NCBI GenBank assembly: GCA_017510605.1
Contig: JAFWMQ010000001.1
Span: 1-64,000 of the forward strand
DNA length: 64,000 bases
Reading direction: 5' to 3'
DNA from: Clostridiales bacterium
Lineage (GTDB): Bacteria > Bacillota > Clostridia > Saccharofermentanales > Saccharofermentanaceae
Shown here piece after piece: positions 1 through 11,200 of the stretch. Both the position numbers and the translations under genes were made by a program. The first letter of the stretch is position 1. Every line of letters starts with the position of its first letter. The notes under the pieces were generated by a model that saw nothing but the letters and a program-made list of their open reading frames with translations, was not told the DNA's origin and made no database searches.

Positions 1-3000
1 CAACTTCACAGCCATGCCTGAAAGCATTACGATTCAAAACAAAATTATCGTTCAAGACCAAATCAGACTGAACTTCATCTGAAAGAAGCATTTTAACAAA
101 ACTAATGCATGCATCACTATTTACAGCATGTGATGAGACAGCAACCGAAATATTGGTACCATACATAGGACCTCTTCCATCAGCAGACGGAATTCCCAGT
201 ATCGCTGTTGCCTCATTCATGCGGGCTCTCTTAACAAGATAGCCGCTGATTCCGGGACAATTACAGTAGTATGCCGTCTTATTTCTTCCAGGTGAAGGAT
301 CATCCTCTTCAGATCTGGGCATATCCTCTTCGTCAACAAGATGCAACGATTTGCTTGTTTCCCTTACATTATCATTTACATATTCAGCAAGTTCACGGAA
401 TTCCGGCCCTGTAAAATCAGCTTTGCCGTTTTTAATGAATACATCGCTCATGTTATCAAAGAGTTTTGTAAAGTATAACAACTGGCCAGATTCAATGATA
501 TCTTTACCATTCAGCGGTCCATACAAGAAAGATTCATATTCTTCTGTCGTGAATCCGATTCCTGACTTCCCTGCATTTTGCGGGTCTGTCTGTATGCCTT
601 CAATAGTAAAACTGATAGGCAGCTGATACAGTTTGCCATCTGTTCTCGCTCCATCAATTATGTTCGTAAAGTATTCATTGGGATCAAGATCTGCAATATA
701 CGGAGAGAGGTCTATGAGACAGTTATCGTTATTGAGCTGTCCAAAGCCACTTGTATTCATCATAATATCAGGGCCTTCCCCGTTTATGATATCCATTGCG
801 AGCTCATAACTTACTTGAGCATCCGCATTCAAATATATTGTGTCACGCTCATCTTTGTTGTCCCAATCGCCGGCAGATCGTATGTATTTTTCTGTATCAT
901 ACTTATTTGTAACATGAATAAAGAAATCACTATTTGTCTCGTTGTATTTAATAATTGCATCAGCAATTACTTCGTTCATTTCTCCATTTGGGATATATAG
1001 CTCAATTATTGTCTTTCCGGCATGAGGATTTTTATTTGCCTTAGTTAACTCCACTATTACAAGTTTCTCAACTTGAGTATCAAACATATTAGATGATGTA
1101 TACCTGCCAGCTAGGAGCAATGAATCCTCTGTACACTCCGCAATGCGCATATTTTGAGTATAACTTCTGTTAACGTTACTCCAATCATAATTGAAGAATT
1201 CTTCTGTCGTTTTGTTTTTCAGATTCAATTTTGAAATGCCTTGGGATGTTGTGAAGAACACTTCACCATCAGTGTTACTATAAACAGAGTTTAAATTATC
1301 AATATCAAGCCATGAATACTCATCAGCGTTTACAGAAGTCAATTTGCAGGTCGGAAGATCTAACTGGAAAAACTTATAACTTCTGTCTGCAGCATAAGCT
1401 ATCAGAGCAGTATCATTGTCAAGTGCAAATATAAACGGGATATAATAAACGCCTTCTTCAGAATCCTTTGCATCCACTAATGTCATAGTGCCATCAGCTG
1501 CAATTACGGCCAAAGAACAATATGGAGGATTATTCATATCCATAGTATGTGGTTCTATCCTGTATTCTCCTACATTAAAGGAAAATGGACGTGCTATGAA
1601 ATGTGACCGTTCAAAATCGCGAGTTGCTATGACTTTAGAAGTAACAAAATCTATCTCATATTCTCTATCACTCTCTTTATTATTTGAATCAATGTGCTGA
1701 CCCATAACAATAAGCTTACCGTCCGCATATGCAACATTGGTCGGATAATCATTGCCAATAAGATCGTATAAGTTGATTGTTTTCACTATTTCCTTTGTGG
1801 ATCTGTCTATAAAAGTAACAAGCTGAATTGACCAATCATCGTAAGTCTCATTTCCTGTCCATTGATCAATCCTGTAACTGCCATTTGTATAAACCACAAT
1901 ATTATTTTCATCAACACCAGCTAAAACATTATCTAAAAATGAAATGTCTTTATTTTTGAGTTCGGGTTCGAATTCAATGACTTCTGTATCATACCAAGGA
2001 TCACTAGATCGGATTTTCCTTGCATCTGAGGTATTAACAAAAGAACAGCTTGTAAATAGCAGTATGGCAGCCATGCTAAATGCCAGAGCTTTTCGACTGT
2101 TATTTACAGGTCTCTTGATTCCAATGATCCTCTTTTTCATCATCTCATAACCGCTTTTCATTCCGGTTGATAATGCAAAGAAACCTGTTATATTCGACTG
2201 CAGTTGTAGCATTTCTAACAGTGTTCTTGCATAATCTTTAGATGAATCTGATCCATATGCTTTCATAACTGCTTCATCACATGCCAATTCACAATCCCTG
2301 CCGGAAAGAATAAATGCTGCCCAAATGACCGGATTGTACCAATTAAGGAAAAGAACCAAATATCTGATAAGCACCCACAAATGATCTCCGTGTTTATAGT
2401 GACATGCTTCGTGGCAAATTATGTATTCGCTTATATTTTCAGTACTATCATCAATATAGATTTTGTTAAACATAAGGAACGGTGTTTCCTTATGTTTAAT
2501 ACCGTAGATTTTTAGTCCACTCAAAGGATCCATGCCAAGATATTTTCTTTTTCGTTTGCAATACGATATAAAACCAATATTGTACGCTATCAGAACAACT
2601 ACAAGAATAGCAGAAACGACGTAACAGCAGTTCTGTAGTATAGATTCTATCTTTTTTGATTCATTTGCTTTTACATTTGATACCGCTACATAATTAACCA
2701 GTATCTGCTCGTGTTCATGAGCATTTTCCAGTTCGTTTTGAATATCGCCTGTTGCAACTGTTTGAGTATCAGGAACTTCATTGTTTATCTGCAACTCTTC
2801 CGTTATAACCATAGGGAAGTCATTATCTGTAATTTCATAAGTTGCAGGTTCGGATTTTGAAACGAACAAGTTGTTCCAAATCTCTGCCACAGGAACATCT
2901 ATCTTAACAAATGGCAACAGGATCATATAGAGCGGAATAGCAATCCAAAAAGCGTACTGATACTTTCGGAGTATTTTCCCGTTCGACAAAGCCCGCACAA

Positions 3001-3050
3001 TAATAACACCGATTGTTAATATCGTAATGCCAATGATATAGCGCAACATA
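1..3050 (-). CDS. BlaR1-like M56 metallopeptidase fused to a solute-binding-protein sensor (copy 1, C-terminus cut by window edge)
   Basis: Reading leftward from the ATG at 3050 the frame stays open to base 1, about 1016 residues, so the last ~65 residues lie outside. N-terminal hydrophobic segments (roughly residues 2-20, 32-50, 140-162 and 222-245) carry an M56 protease core with HEACH at about 213-217 and a downstream ELACDE segment, the zinc-peptidase signature of BlaR1/MecR1. A fourth hydrophobic stretch ends in FTSCSF and is followed by a long extracytoplasmic part whose end matches an extracellular solute-binding fold. It is closely similar along its length to the protein at 8223-11474. 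The BlaI-like gene at 3051-3404 ends directly before this start. By analogy with BlaR1 it should sense a ligand outside the cell and trigger cleavage of the repressor; the ligand is unknown. Membrane protease and fusion are well supported; signalling is inferred. Confidence 0.85.
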
Positions 3051-3404
3051 TTAATCCTCTTCGATTATCCGTCGAAGCTCCTCTAACTGCTCTTTTGTAA
3101 GTTTGTCTGAACACTTTAGATTTGAAATAAGAAGACCTATATTTCCTTCATATACTTTATCCAGAAAAGATGTTGTCTCTTCCAATTCAGCTTCAGTTCT
3201 ATCTATCGCAGCACTGAACCACTTGGTCCGTCCCTCTTGCACATAGGAAACAATCCCTTTTTCAACCATACGGTTAAGTAACGTTATGATCGTCTGTTTT
3301 GACCAGCCTGTCTTAGCATACAGCGCTCTTGTAAGCTCCATTAGTGTCATAGGCTTTTTCCAAAGACAATTGACTATCTTCCATTCAGAATCCGTTAATC
3401 GCAT
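3051..3404 (-). CDS. BlaI/MecI-family transcriptional repressor (copy 1)
   Basis: A 117-residue winged-helix protein opening MRLTDSEWKIVNCLW, the typical start of BlaI/MecI repressors, with a recognition helix around GWSKQTIITLLNRM (about residues 33-46) and a wing containing YVQEGRTKWFS. Its C-terminal half is the helical dimerisation part. Length is normal for the family (about 120). The stop codon abuts the ATG of the M56 gene, so the two are an operon. Family members bind dyads upstream of their own operon and are inactivated by proteolysis when the partner M56 protein is triggered. Dyads of that kind lie just upstream (3421-3474). It is about 60% identical by eye to the repressor at 11476-11832. 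Confidence 0.9.
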   Translation of the reverse strand: MRLTDSEWKIVNCLWKKPMTLMELTRALYAKTGWSKQTIITLLNRMVEKGIVSYVQEGRTKWFSAAIDRTEAELEETTSFLDKVYEGNIGLLISNLKCSDKLTKEQLEELRRIIEED

Positions 3405-3420
3405 TTACAATGCCCCCAAA

Positions 3421-3474
3421 TTGGTCTACTGTTGCTTACCAATATACAACGTTGGTCGACACAAGTCAACCAAC
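3421..3474 (-). promoter_or_regulatory. Two tandem dyads, candidate BlaI-type operators of copy 1 operon
   Basis: A strong dyad at 3451-3474 has arms GTTGGTCGAC and GTCAACCAAC around a 4-base centre (one mismatch per arm). A weaker one at 3421-3442 has TTGGT and ACCAA ends. Centres are about 31 bases apart, close to three helical turns, and both lie just upstream of the repressor start. The placement fits autoregulation by the BlaI-like protein; binding is inferred. Confidence 0.6.
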
Positions 3475-3594
3475 GCGGTATAATCATTTAAAATGCATTA
3501 AACATCTTGGTGCATTTAATTCAGGATAATCTTTCCTAATTCTCCATCTGCGCAAGGCATACGTTTCACCCAAATTCATTTTTTCACTGAACTG

Positions 3595-3852
3595 TCATAA
3601 AAACTCATATGATGGCATCTCCATTCTTTTGCTATCCTCAAATGATACAAACTTAACATTTGGCGGTATACGCACTCTGCTTATATAGATTCCTTTTCTA
3701 CAGGCTTTGCACCAAATCTGCAAATAACCTATCTTAGATGTATCATCTCCAACATAAATATAGTCAATTTGTTTCTGACCACAGTTCGGGCAAATAAGTT
3801 TATCTGCATGAGGTAAGTCATTGATCAAACTAAGCCATTTCTTATTCATCAT
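3595..3852 (-). CDS. Small zinc-ribbon protein of unknown function
   Basis: About 85 residues with two CxxC pairs, CPNCG near residue 21 and CKAC near residue 50, so a zinc ribbon is likely. I place the start at the ATG at 3852 (an adjacent ATG lies at 3849), because GAGG sits a few bases upstream; a TTG at 3861 is also open. It lies at the downstream end of a run of minus-strand genes that resemble immunity proteins. I recognise no named family, and function cannot be assigned. Confidence 0.6.
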   Translation of the reverse strand: MMNKKWLSLINDLPHADKLICPNCGQKQIDYIYVGDDTSKIGYLQIWCKACRKGIYISRVRIPPNVKFVSFEDSKRMEMPSYEFL

Positions 3853-3928
3853 ATGCCTCAAGTCTTCTTTATTCAGGATTAATCGTTTTACAACTAATTC
3901 TTCATATTTTGTCGTTATGAATTATAGA

Positions 3929-4693
3929 CTACCAAAAATAGATATATCTTCCCGGATGATAATCAAGTTCATGTGTGTAATATCCTATAAGCCAATCAAG
4001 AAAATCCATATGAGTCATAATCAGATGTGATCCAAATTCATGAGGAATGTATACAACCTCCCCTCTATACTTTCCATCAATGACCAAACTTATCTCAGAC
4101 CTGTAATAATCTTCATAGGATAGAAGTAAGGTGTGCTTCATCATGCATTCTCTATACTCATCCCAGTATTTGTCTTCGTCGGGAAAAGATTTCCATTCTA
4201 TATAGTCTGTGAAAAACGGATCTTCCTTCGGTATATCCTTTTTCTTCACTTCAGGAGAAAAGTAATCATCAAGTACTGGTTTCTTCCCAAATGCTTTCAT
4301 TTCAAAATTTTCAAGCAAGTCTCTGCATTTTCTTTCACTGTATTCATCATAACCAGCGCAATCCAAAAAACGGGAAACGATGACCTTTCCAGCACTCTTT
4401 TCCAAGTCTTCCTTTCTCATGCGGTTGAGTGCCAGCGAATCCTGTACGGCAAATAATCCGCACATAGGATGAACACCGCCATTTGCTATCTCCGTAACAA
4501 AGGCTTTGTATTCATCCGGCAAAGACAAACAGTATTCTTGCTCAAGAATCGTCAATTCTTCTTTTGGGATAACATCATATTTATCTGGTGATACTATAGC
4601 AAATCCATAACCATTTCGACTAAAAATACCACGTTCTTCTTTAGACCGCAGAATCAGACTCTTTAATCTTTCGATTCTATACTGTATATCCAT
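3929..4693 (-). CDS. SMI1/KNR4 (SUKH) family protein, probable immunity protein
   Basis: The segment LPDEYKAFVTEIANGG (about residues 56-71) followed by GLFAVQD is the core signature of the SMI1/KNR4 or SUKH fold, widespread among immunity proteins of bacterial polymorphic toxins. The protein is about 254 residues, longer than a single SUKH domain, with an acidic, aromatic-rich C-terminal part. I chose the ATG at 4693 because AGGA lies 8 bases upstream; an in-frame ATG at 4702 is possible. No toxin gene is adjacent. Family is fairly sure, immunity role inferred from family and neighbours. Confidence 0.75.
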   Translation of the reverse strand: MDIQYRIERLKSLILRSKEERGIFSRNGYGFAIVSPDKYDVIPKEELTILEQEYCLSLPDEYKAFVTEIANGGVHPMCGLFAVQDSLALNRMRKEDLEKSAGKVIVSRFLDCAGYDEYSERKCRDLLENFEMKAFGKKPVLDDYFSPEVKKKDIPKEDPFFTDYIEWKSFPDEDKYWDEYRECMMKHTLLLSYEDYYRSEISLVIDGKYRGEVVYIPHEFGSHLIMTHMDFLDWLIGYYTHELDYHPGRYIYFW

Positions 4694-4744
4694 TGTCTGC
4701 ATCCTAACACCCTGTTAGTATTACTGTTGATAAAACTATCCCAA

Positions 4745-5071
4745 CTATTCCCTGATAAAATACGAATCAAGTTTTGTATATGTTTCTTGGACATCTGACG
4801 ATTCGCATCTCTCCAATATCAACTTAATCTCATTTGCAATGGCTTTTTCATTATAATACTTTGTTATAATCCACCCTTTGTTAAGCATCACACCTTCATC
4901 TTCAATGTTCTGATAATTATCATAAAGACGTTTAATACTGATTACATGAAACATGTACGTCTCATAAACAAAATCTTTGTTCTCAGGACCAATAAGGACT
5001 TCAGCAGAACAGAAAAAATCTTCTTCGTTTATATAATCCTTTTGTAAATAGTTAATTGCTTTAATCTCCAT
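4745..5071 (-). CDS. Imm8-like immunity protein
   Basis: A 108-residue protein whose layout resembles Imm8-type immunity proteins: an early strand pair with AEVLIGPENKDFVYE, then FHVISIKRL, then GWIITKYYNEKAIANEIKLI near the end. The start at 5071 has AAGGATC upstream. It is isolated by about 50-90 bases from its neighbours on the same strand and sits in a row of immunity-like genes. Family call is from remembered pattern only, so moderate. The cognate toxin is unknown. Confidence 0.55.
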   Translation of the reverse strand: MEIKAINYLQKDYINEEDFFCSAEVLIGPENKDFVYETYMFHVISIKRLYDNYQNIEDEGVMLNKGWIITKYYNEKAIANEIKLILERCESSDVQETYTKLDSYFIRE

Positions 5072-5156
5072 ATGTCTGATCCTTCTAACTGCCGATTATA
5101 TGTTCCATTATACAATAAGGCCGGAAGAGTTATCTCTCCGGCCTATATATTCAGTA

Positions 5157-5834
5157 TTATATATTCGATTTGTATCCAAAAACAGTAAAGACATCGGTAT
5201 CTTCCTCATACTCATAATAGATTGAATGCTTTTGAAGAATCCCTTCGATCTTGTCTTTTATCTTTTCCTCAGATATATCCGGGTTGAGCAATAATCCTTT
5301 TCGAAAATATTGTCTGGTCACACCATCAATCTTAAACCATTCAATTTCAGACAGGTTCATATAACGAAGGCTCTCATCATCTGCGATCTCCCACGAGGAT
5401 TCCGGTTCAGCTTCATCCAATAACGACTTATACCTGATTGTTAAATTCGGAATCTCAATGATGTCGTCAAGCATTTCTCGCCATTTAGTATTATTCATGC
5501 ATGATGTGAGCTGCCTCTGCTCTATGACATCGCGGATCTTATCTGACAATGTCTTTTTGTTGTTATATTTTCCTGTTTCCGCTTCATCTATAAGATTCTG
5601 CATTATTCCTGTGCTTCTTAGATCCGGATTATTGCGATAACGAAAAACAGATGAGACTTGTTGATGATTTCTCTCAACATAAAACCAACCGTATTTCTTA
5701 TTTCCACGAACAGTAAATGCTATATTTCCCGACCACTTAATCTGAAATATATCATCAGATTCATTATTGGGCTGAAGAATTCCACTGCGTACATTCAAAG
5801 AATTGCGCAAACTGTTATATATCTCTTCATTCAT
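5157..5834 (-). CDS. DUF6678-like protein, possible immunity protein
   Basis: About 225 residues. The second half begins SCMNNTKWREMLDDI and later has LSEIEWFKID, which fits the DUF6678 pattern of an NNTKW start and a conserved IEW. The first half is rich in basic and aromatic residues and unassigned. I use the ATG at 5834, preceded by GTGGGA at suitable spacing, rather than the open ATG at 5864. The family is uncharacterised and often found among immunity-type genes. Domain call moderate, function unknown. Confidence 0.5.
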   Translation of the reverse strand: MNEEIYNSLRNSLNVRSGILQPNNESDDIFQIKWSGNIAFTVRGNKKYGWFYVERNHQQVSSVFRYRNNPDLRSTGIMQNLIDEAETGKYNNKKTLSDKIRDVIEQRQLTSCMNNTKWREMLDDIIEIPNLTIRYKSLLDEAEPESSWEIADDESLRYMNLSEIEWFKIDGVTRQYFRKGLLLNPDISEEKIKDKIEGILQKHSIYYEYEEDTDVFTVFGYKSNI

Positions 5835-5878
5835 AATTCCCACACATCCCTGTCCGGCATTCAATACTGTCTATTAGT

Positions 5879-6544
5879 TTAACTAATACAATCTTGTATT
5901 TTACAGTTATAGTGCCATTCGGCTTTATCAAGCATCATTTTATCACCCCACTGATCGATAATATGCGCACGATCATTCTCATTACCACCATAATAAACAT
6001 CAGTAAGATCGGCATCTCTGAAATTATAGAGTCCAATTATCTCGATACTTTTGGGAATGAATACCCGCTTAATATTCGTCGAACCGGTAATACCATACTC
6101 TTCTATAATTCTGCACCCGTCTGGCAATATCAAAGTCTCAATATACGGGTTATCAATAGAACTATCACATACCATTTCCACTCCATCTAACACACGGTAA
6201 CAAGAATCAGTAAATTGCGGTGACATCCTGATCAGTTCAGTCATGTCTTTTGTATATAATCCGCCTTCAATCAAAGAAAAATATTTATTATCCTCTTCAA
6301 TGATTATGCTTTTAAGATTTCGCATGCATTCGAATGTATCACCGGCTATATACTTCAGATCTTTCCCATTAATCGTATTGGGGATAATCAATTCTGTAAT
6401 ATCTGCACTGTTACACCCAGCATATCCGAACTTTTCCCGGATGCTTCCTACAAGGGCATATACATCCTCTTTATTCTGATACAAGAAATGAACCTTTCCG
6501 CCATCAGAAATATAAAAACAATCTTTAGAAACTATATCTCTCAT
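5879..6544 (-). CDS. BspA-type leucine-rich-repeat protein
   Basis: 221 residues with the LRR_5 (BspA, Treponema-type) repeat pattern: TELIIPNTINGKDLKYIAGDTF, then NLKSIIIEEDN, then ETLILPDGCRIIEEYG, then IKRVFIPKSIEIIGLYNF. No signal peptide is visible, so it is probably cytoplasmic, unlike the surface BspA proteins. No clear ribosome binding site precedes the ATG at 6544. It lies within the immunity-like gene row; a binding role is possible but no partner can be named. Confidence 0.7.
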   Translation of the reverse strand: MRDIVSKDCFYISDGGKVHFLYQNKEDVYALVGSIREKFGYAGCNSADITELIIPNTINGKDLKYIAGDTFECMRNLKSIIIEEDNKYFSLIEGGLYTKDMTELIRMSPQFTDSCYRVLDGVEMVCDSSIDNPYIETLILPDGCRIIEEYGITGSTNIKRVFIPKSIEIIGLYNFRDADLTDVYYGGNENDRAHIIDQWGDKMMLDKAEWHYNCKIQDCIS

Positions 6545-6566
6545 AATTATTAGTATTCTTTACTGT

Positions 6567-7088
6567 CTATTTATGCTTCCAGAATTGGAACCAGTTCTTT
6601 TTTGGTTTCGTATTATGTTCATCCTTTAGATTTGCATCAGCCTTTGCACTGTCATCTGGTTTTTCAAGAATTCTAGGCGTCCTTTTCCATTCATCATAAA
6701 ACCTGTCTTGTTCTTCAATCGATGCATAATCATCAGGATCACAGGGATCAAAAATGAATACCAAATCCTCCATTTTGGCAGTATAGCCCAATTTCATTTT
6801 ATAGGCTTTTCTGGCATCTCCCATATCTAATATCATTGGAGATGGATAGACATTCATACAACAACCCTGACACAACAACTTAATATTGTGTTCTTCCAAT
6901 TGCTTTCGAAGTTCAGTTAATGCTCCCCAAAAGTGCTTAGCTCCAGATGAATAGGTGTTATTCCCAACCGTAAGAATAATACGGCAGTCGTTGTCTTCTT
7001 GCAGTTCCAGGACAGCATTATCAACGACTCCGTTTATAATGCATGAAACATTAAGTTTCTCTATTTCAGGTTCAAATGAATAATCCAT
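6567..7088 (-). CDS. Uncharacterised protein of the immunity-like cluster
   Basis: 173 residues, no recognised named domain. A conserved-looking block reads CMNVYPSPMILDMGDARKAY then EDLVFIFDPCD (about residues 77-116). The C-terminal 25 residues are charged and end in a Lys/Trp-rich tail (KKNWFQFWKHK). No signal peptide or membrane segment. The ATG at 7088 has no obvious Shine-Dalgarno. Its place between LRR and other immunity-like genes suggests a similar protective role; that is inference only. Confidence 0.6.
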   Translation of the reverse strand: MDYSFEPEIEKLNVSCIINGVVDNAVLELQEDNDCRIILTVGNNTYSSGAKHFWGALTELRKQLEEHNIKLLCQGCCMNVYPSPMILDMGDARKAYKMKLGYTAKMEDLVFIFDPCDPDDYASIEEQDRFYDEWKRTPRILEKPDDSAKADANLKDEHNTKPKKNWFQFWKHK

Positions 7089-7151
7089 ACTTGCTTAGTC
7101 AGTTTTTCTGCTAATTAATCAAACCATGACATTTTTGTTAATGGAATGAAG

Positions 7152-7418
7152 TTAATATCCCACACGATCATTTGAATCAGGGAATAGTTTGTAATTCGGG
7201 TTGCCACACCAACCAACTACACAATCCATTAAATCCATTATGCAATCCTCAGAAAGCTCATCGTCTTTTTCTCTCATTTCACGCCTTAACAACTCAAGAT
7301 TATCATACATGGTTTTCTTATCCATCCCCATGTTCTTATACTTGTCTGCCACTTTCCAAAGATTAGTGCCGTTTTTAATCCCTATAAGGATTTCTTCTCT
7401 AAAATCTTTATTCTCCAT
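7152..7418 (-). CDS. Small uncharacterised protein of the immunity-like cluster
   Basis: 88 residues from the ATG at 7418 (GTG at 7424 also open). Mostly helical and charged in the first two thirds, with a C-terminal block CIMDLMDCVVGWCGNPNY and LFPDSNDRVGY that looks conserved rather than random. No motif identifies it. It is too small for an enzyme and the context is immunity-like genes on the same strand. Function unknown. Confidence 0.55.
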   Translation of the reverse strand: MENKDFREEILIGIKNGTNLWKVADKYKNMGMDKKTMYDNLELLRREMREKDDELSEDCIMDLMDCVVGWCGNPNYKLFPDSNDRVGY

Positions 7419-7520
7419 TTTCACACTATCGAATTATACTGATTATTATATTCTGTTCATTATTTTTGATTGAGTTCTTAGTCTGTTTTATTCGGAATAA
7501 AAGGAACAATAGCTTACATC

Positions 7521-8135
7521 CTAACCACAATAGCAGTTAAATGCGCTATTCAGAATAGGCTCAAAAGCCAGATAATCGTCCCAAGAAAAATCCGTAGCTA
7601 AAACTTTCTTCCCCATATAATCGCTATAGTCATCAACATAGTCTTTTTCATAATAATCTTCAACAAACACAATTATTTGCTCTGCCACATCTTCCTTCGT
7701 AAATCTCATATCACAATATTGGCGCAAGATATCCATACCGGTTTTTTCTTGTTTTTTTACCGCCTCAATATCCTTTTGTTCGTGTGTATTTTTGTAATGC
7801 ATTTCTCCAAGATAATCGTGTCTGAGTAACCAGGTAATGAAAAAAGCTATATGATTTCCAGCATAATCCCAAATAATCTTCTCATCCTGTTCAGTTAATT
7901 CAGCTGGCGATTTACCAGTTTGTCTACAGTATTCCTTTTGAGCTGAATCGTACTGCCATTCTGCTTTATCTTCAGTAAAGCTCTCGACATCAAAGTTTGT
8001 TTTTTCTTTGTTTTGATATGAATATTCATCTCTTGGAAAAACACAATGACAAAAGACACATTCACAATTCTCTTTGCTGTCATCTATAGTAATAAGCGAA
8101 CCACAGTTCTTACACATACCATGATATGTAGCCAT
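7521..8135 (-). CDS. Zinc-ribbon plus DUF7832-like protein, probable immunity protein
   Basis: About 204 residues. The N-terminus has a ribbon with CKNCG near residue 8 and CVFCHC near residue 26. The rest matches the pattern of DUF7832-type immunity-associated proteins: AEWQYDSA, then NHIAFFITWLLRHDYL, then FTKEDVAEQ and an acidic YYEKDYVDDYSDYM. The ATG at 8135 is chosen because GGGAGAG lies just upstream. It is the first gene of the row, 66 bases downstream of nothing on its strand except the copy 2 M56 gene upstream in transcription order. Family call moderate. Confidence 0.55.
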   Translation of the reverse strand: MATYHGMCKNCGSLITIDDSKENCECVFCHCVFPRDEYSYQNKEKTNFDVESFTEDKAEWQYDSAQKEYCRQTGKSPAELTEQDEKIIWDYAGNHIAFFITWLLRHDYLGEMHYKNTHEQKDIEAVKKQEKTGMDILRQYCDMRFTKEDVAEQIIVFVEDYYEKDYVDDYSDYMGKKVLATDFSWDDYLAFEPILNSAFNCYCG

Positions 8136-8222
8136 GCTTGTCTCTCCCGCAATCAAATATCGTTGATTATTTAATTATTATACAACATCCCTTTGTCTGA
8201 ATCTCCTCAACTTGCGGCCGCT

Positions 8223-11200
8223 TTATCCACGTTCGTCCAGGACTTTCTGTGCTCTATCCTGAGCTATCTTGATTACTGCATCAAGATCCTTTTGCCCTAA
8301 GAAGTATGCAGGCATCTCTTCTATAAGAATTATGTTGATCTCTGAATCCGCATTGATCATATTTGAACAGCTTAATAGAATTCTTTCGAGATTATTTATA
8401 TCGTCTTTTGTCAACTTCACCTTATTAGCACTGAAATCATCGTCACGGTTATTGCAAAACTTAATTGCTCCATCACCGGCAGCTCTGAATGCATTACGAT
8501 TGAGCACAAAGCCCATACCGCGCTCAGCTATCCTAGTCTGAATCTCATCTGAAAGCAATAGTTTTACAAAATCAACGCATGCATCTATATCCACAGCATG
8601 TGCTGAAACCGCAACTGAACATGATGATGTAAACATTGGTCCGCGACCATCCATGGAAGGAATACCAAGTATAGTAGGATCATTCAGATCTCTCGCTCTG
8701 CTCTTTTGCATATAAAACTGATGGTAGCTCTGATATTCATCATATCTGGCAACATTAGATGTATCTTGAGAGACTTGGCTCTTCGACCTTCCGTTCTCGA
8801 AAACATTCTCTTTGACATATTCAGCCATCTGCGCAAATTCAGGACCGGTAAAATCAGCTTTTCCGTCTTTTATGAATCTGTCATCCATTGAATTAAACAA
8901 TTCAGTAAAATATATAGCCTGACCGGATGTAATAAGATCGTTTCCATTTAGAGTTTTATCCATGAAATCCTTATATTCATCAAAAGTGAATCCTACACCT
9001 GAAACACCCGCATATTCTCTATCAGTATAGATACCGCGAACATAAAAACTTACCGGTAGTTGGTAAAGAACGCCATTGGTTTTAGAACCTTCAATAATAT
9101 TCGTAAAATGCGTCTCGGAATCGAGTCCACTGACATATGGCGAGAGATCCACCAGATAGTCAGGATTATTAAACTGACTATAACGGCTCATGCCTATCAA
9201 TATATCCGGTCCCGTGCCGGCAACTATATCCATTATCAGATCATTCCCCAAAGCAGAATTGGCATTGAGAGTATGAACCGCCATCTCCGTTGAACTATAG
9301 TTGCGCCAGTCTCCTTCTGTGGCATTGTAATCTTTCTCGTTATAACGTTCGCTGATCTCAATAAAACACTTTTCATTTGTTTCATTATATTTTTCTATAG
9401 CAGCGCAGATTTCTTCGCCGACATAAGGAGAATACAGTTCCAGTATAGTCTTTCCTGCATTCGGATTCGTATCCGCCTTGGTCAATTCGATGATTTGTAA
9501 ACGGTTTTGAGACTCCGTCAGCATACCTATGGAATAAGCCTGACCTATTAACAACAAGGCATCTTCAGAACAGTCTACTAATTTGAAACGTTTTAGTTTT
9601 GCTGTATTTGTTCCACACCAATTGTAATTAAATATCTCTTCAGTAGTCTTTGAGCCGGAATCCACTTTTAAGACGCTATTATCAGTTATGCAATACACTT
9701 TCCCGTCATTACCGGTAATCGATGTTCCTACTTTATTCAAATCAATCCATTCATAATCTTTTGCATCTGCTTTTGAAACTTTACTCTCGGTAAGATCCAA
9801 CTCGAAATATATGTATCCTTTGCTGCCATGAGTAATAAACAACACTTTCGTCTCGTTCAACGGGAGCATCTTGATGCTATTAATATTTGTGCCATTCTCT
9901 TTGAGTTCTGCAGTAGTAACTTCACCGTCAGGCGATATTATTCTCAGGTCATACCCATGATTATGATTATCGTCATCCCCTCTGACCTCTATTACATACT
10001 CGTTAAAGCTGAAAGAATACTCTGGGAATCTATAAAATGCATCCATTGTTACCGGTCTGGTATCCAAAACATTTGCGGTTAACGGATCATAATCCGTTTC
10101 CTTCTGACTTGTTTTGATAGTTATAACACCTTGGGAATAAGTCGGTTTTACAACGTATTCGCCCGCCAATTCATCAAGCGCGCTCTGAACATCAATTGTA
10201 TTTACAACTTCTTTGGTATTTCTATCGATTATGGAGACTAAATCAAACGTATAATCGTTCCAATTGACATTTTTCTGATCCATCGTTCCCTCGTATTGTC
10301 CACGCGTGCGAACTACAATAAGCTTTTCATCCACACCTACAAGATCAACAGTAAAATCATTGTCTTCTAATTCTCTGTCATGATCCGAACCAATATCGAC
10401 ATCATAAACATAGCTGGTAAACCAGGTCGAATTAGCAGCGACCTTTCTACCCTTATTCGATGTATCCGCGAACGAACAACTGGTAAACAGCAGAATGACT
10501 GCCAAGCTCAGTGCAAGTACCTTGCGGCTCTTCTGTGCAGGCTTCTTTATGCTGATTATTCTTTTCTTCATCGTCTTATATCCGTCTCTCATACCGGTAG
10601 TAACAGAAAAACTAAAAGGCAATTCAGCACGTTTTCTCAGCAATCCTAATAACGTCTCTACGTATCCGGCTGAAGAATCCGCACCACATATGTGTAGCAC
10701 TTCTTCATCACAGGCCAATTCACTGTCACGTCCCGAAAGAACAAAGGCTACCCAGATAACAGGGTTATACCAGTTAAGGAACAAAACAAGATATCTGATC
10801 AATACCCATATATAGTCACCGTGCTTATAATGGCAGGCTTCATGACAGATAACATATTCGTTTATTTCACCGGAATCTTTATCAACATATATCTTGTTGA
10901 ATAAAAGAAAAGGCGTTCCCTTGTTCTTGATCCGGTATATCTTAAGACCGCTTCCCGGTCCTTTTCCGGCATATTCTCTCTTGCGTCTGCAATACAAGAT
11001 AAAACCCGTGTTATATGCCAATAATGCGACTATAAGAGCAGCTGAAACTGAATAACTTATATACGTCAGAAGAGTTTCTGTGCTAACGGGTTTCTTTGTT
11101 TTAATATCTGAAGGAACATAATAATCTTCTGCTTGTTCATGAGTATTGATCACAATTTGACCGTTATCTGCTGTATGATCTGTGGTTTGTCCGTTATATT

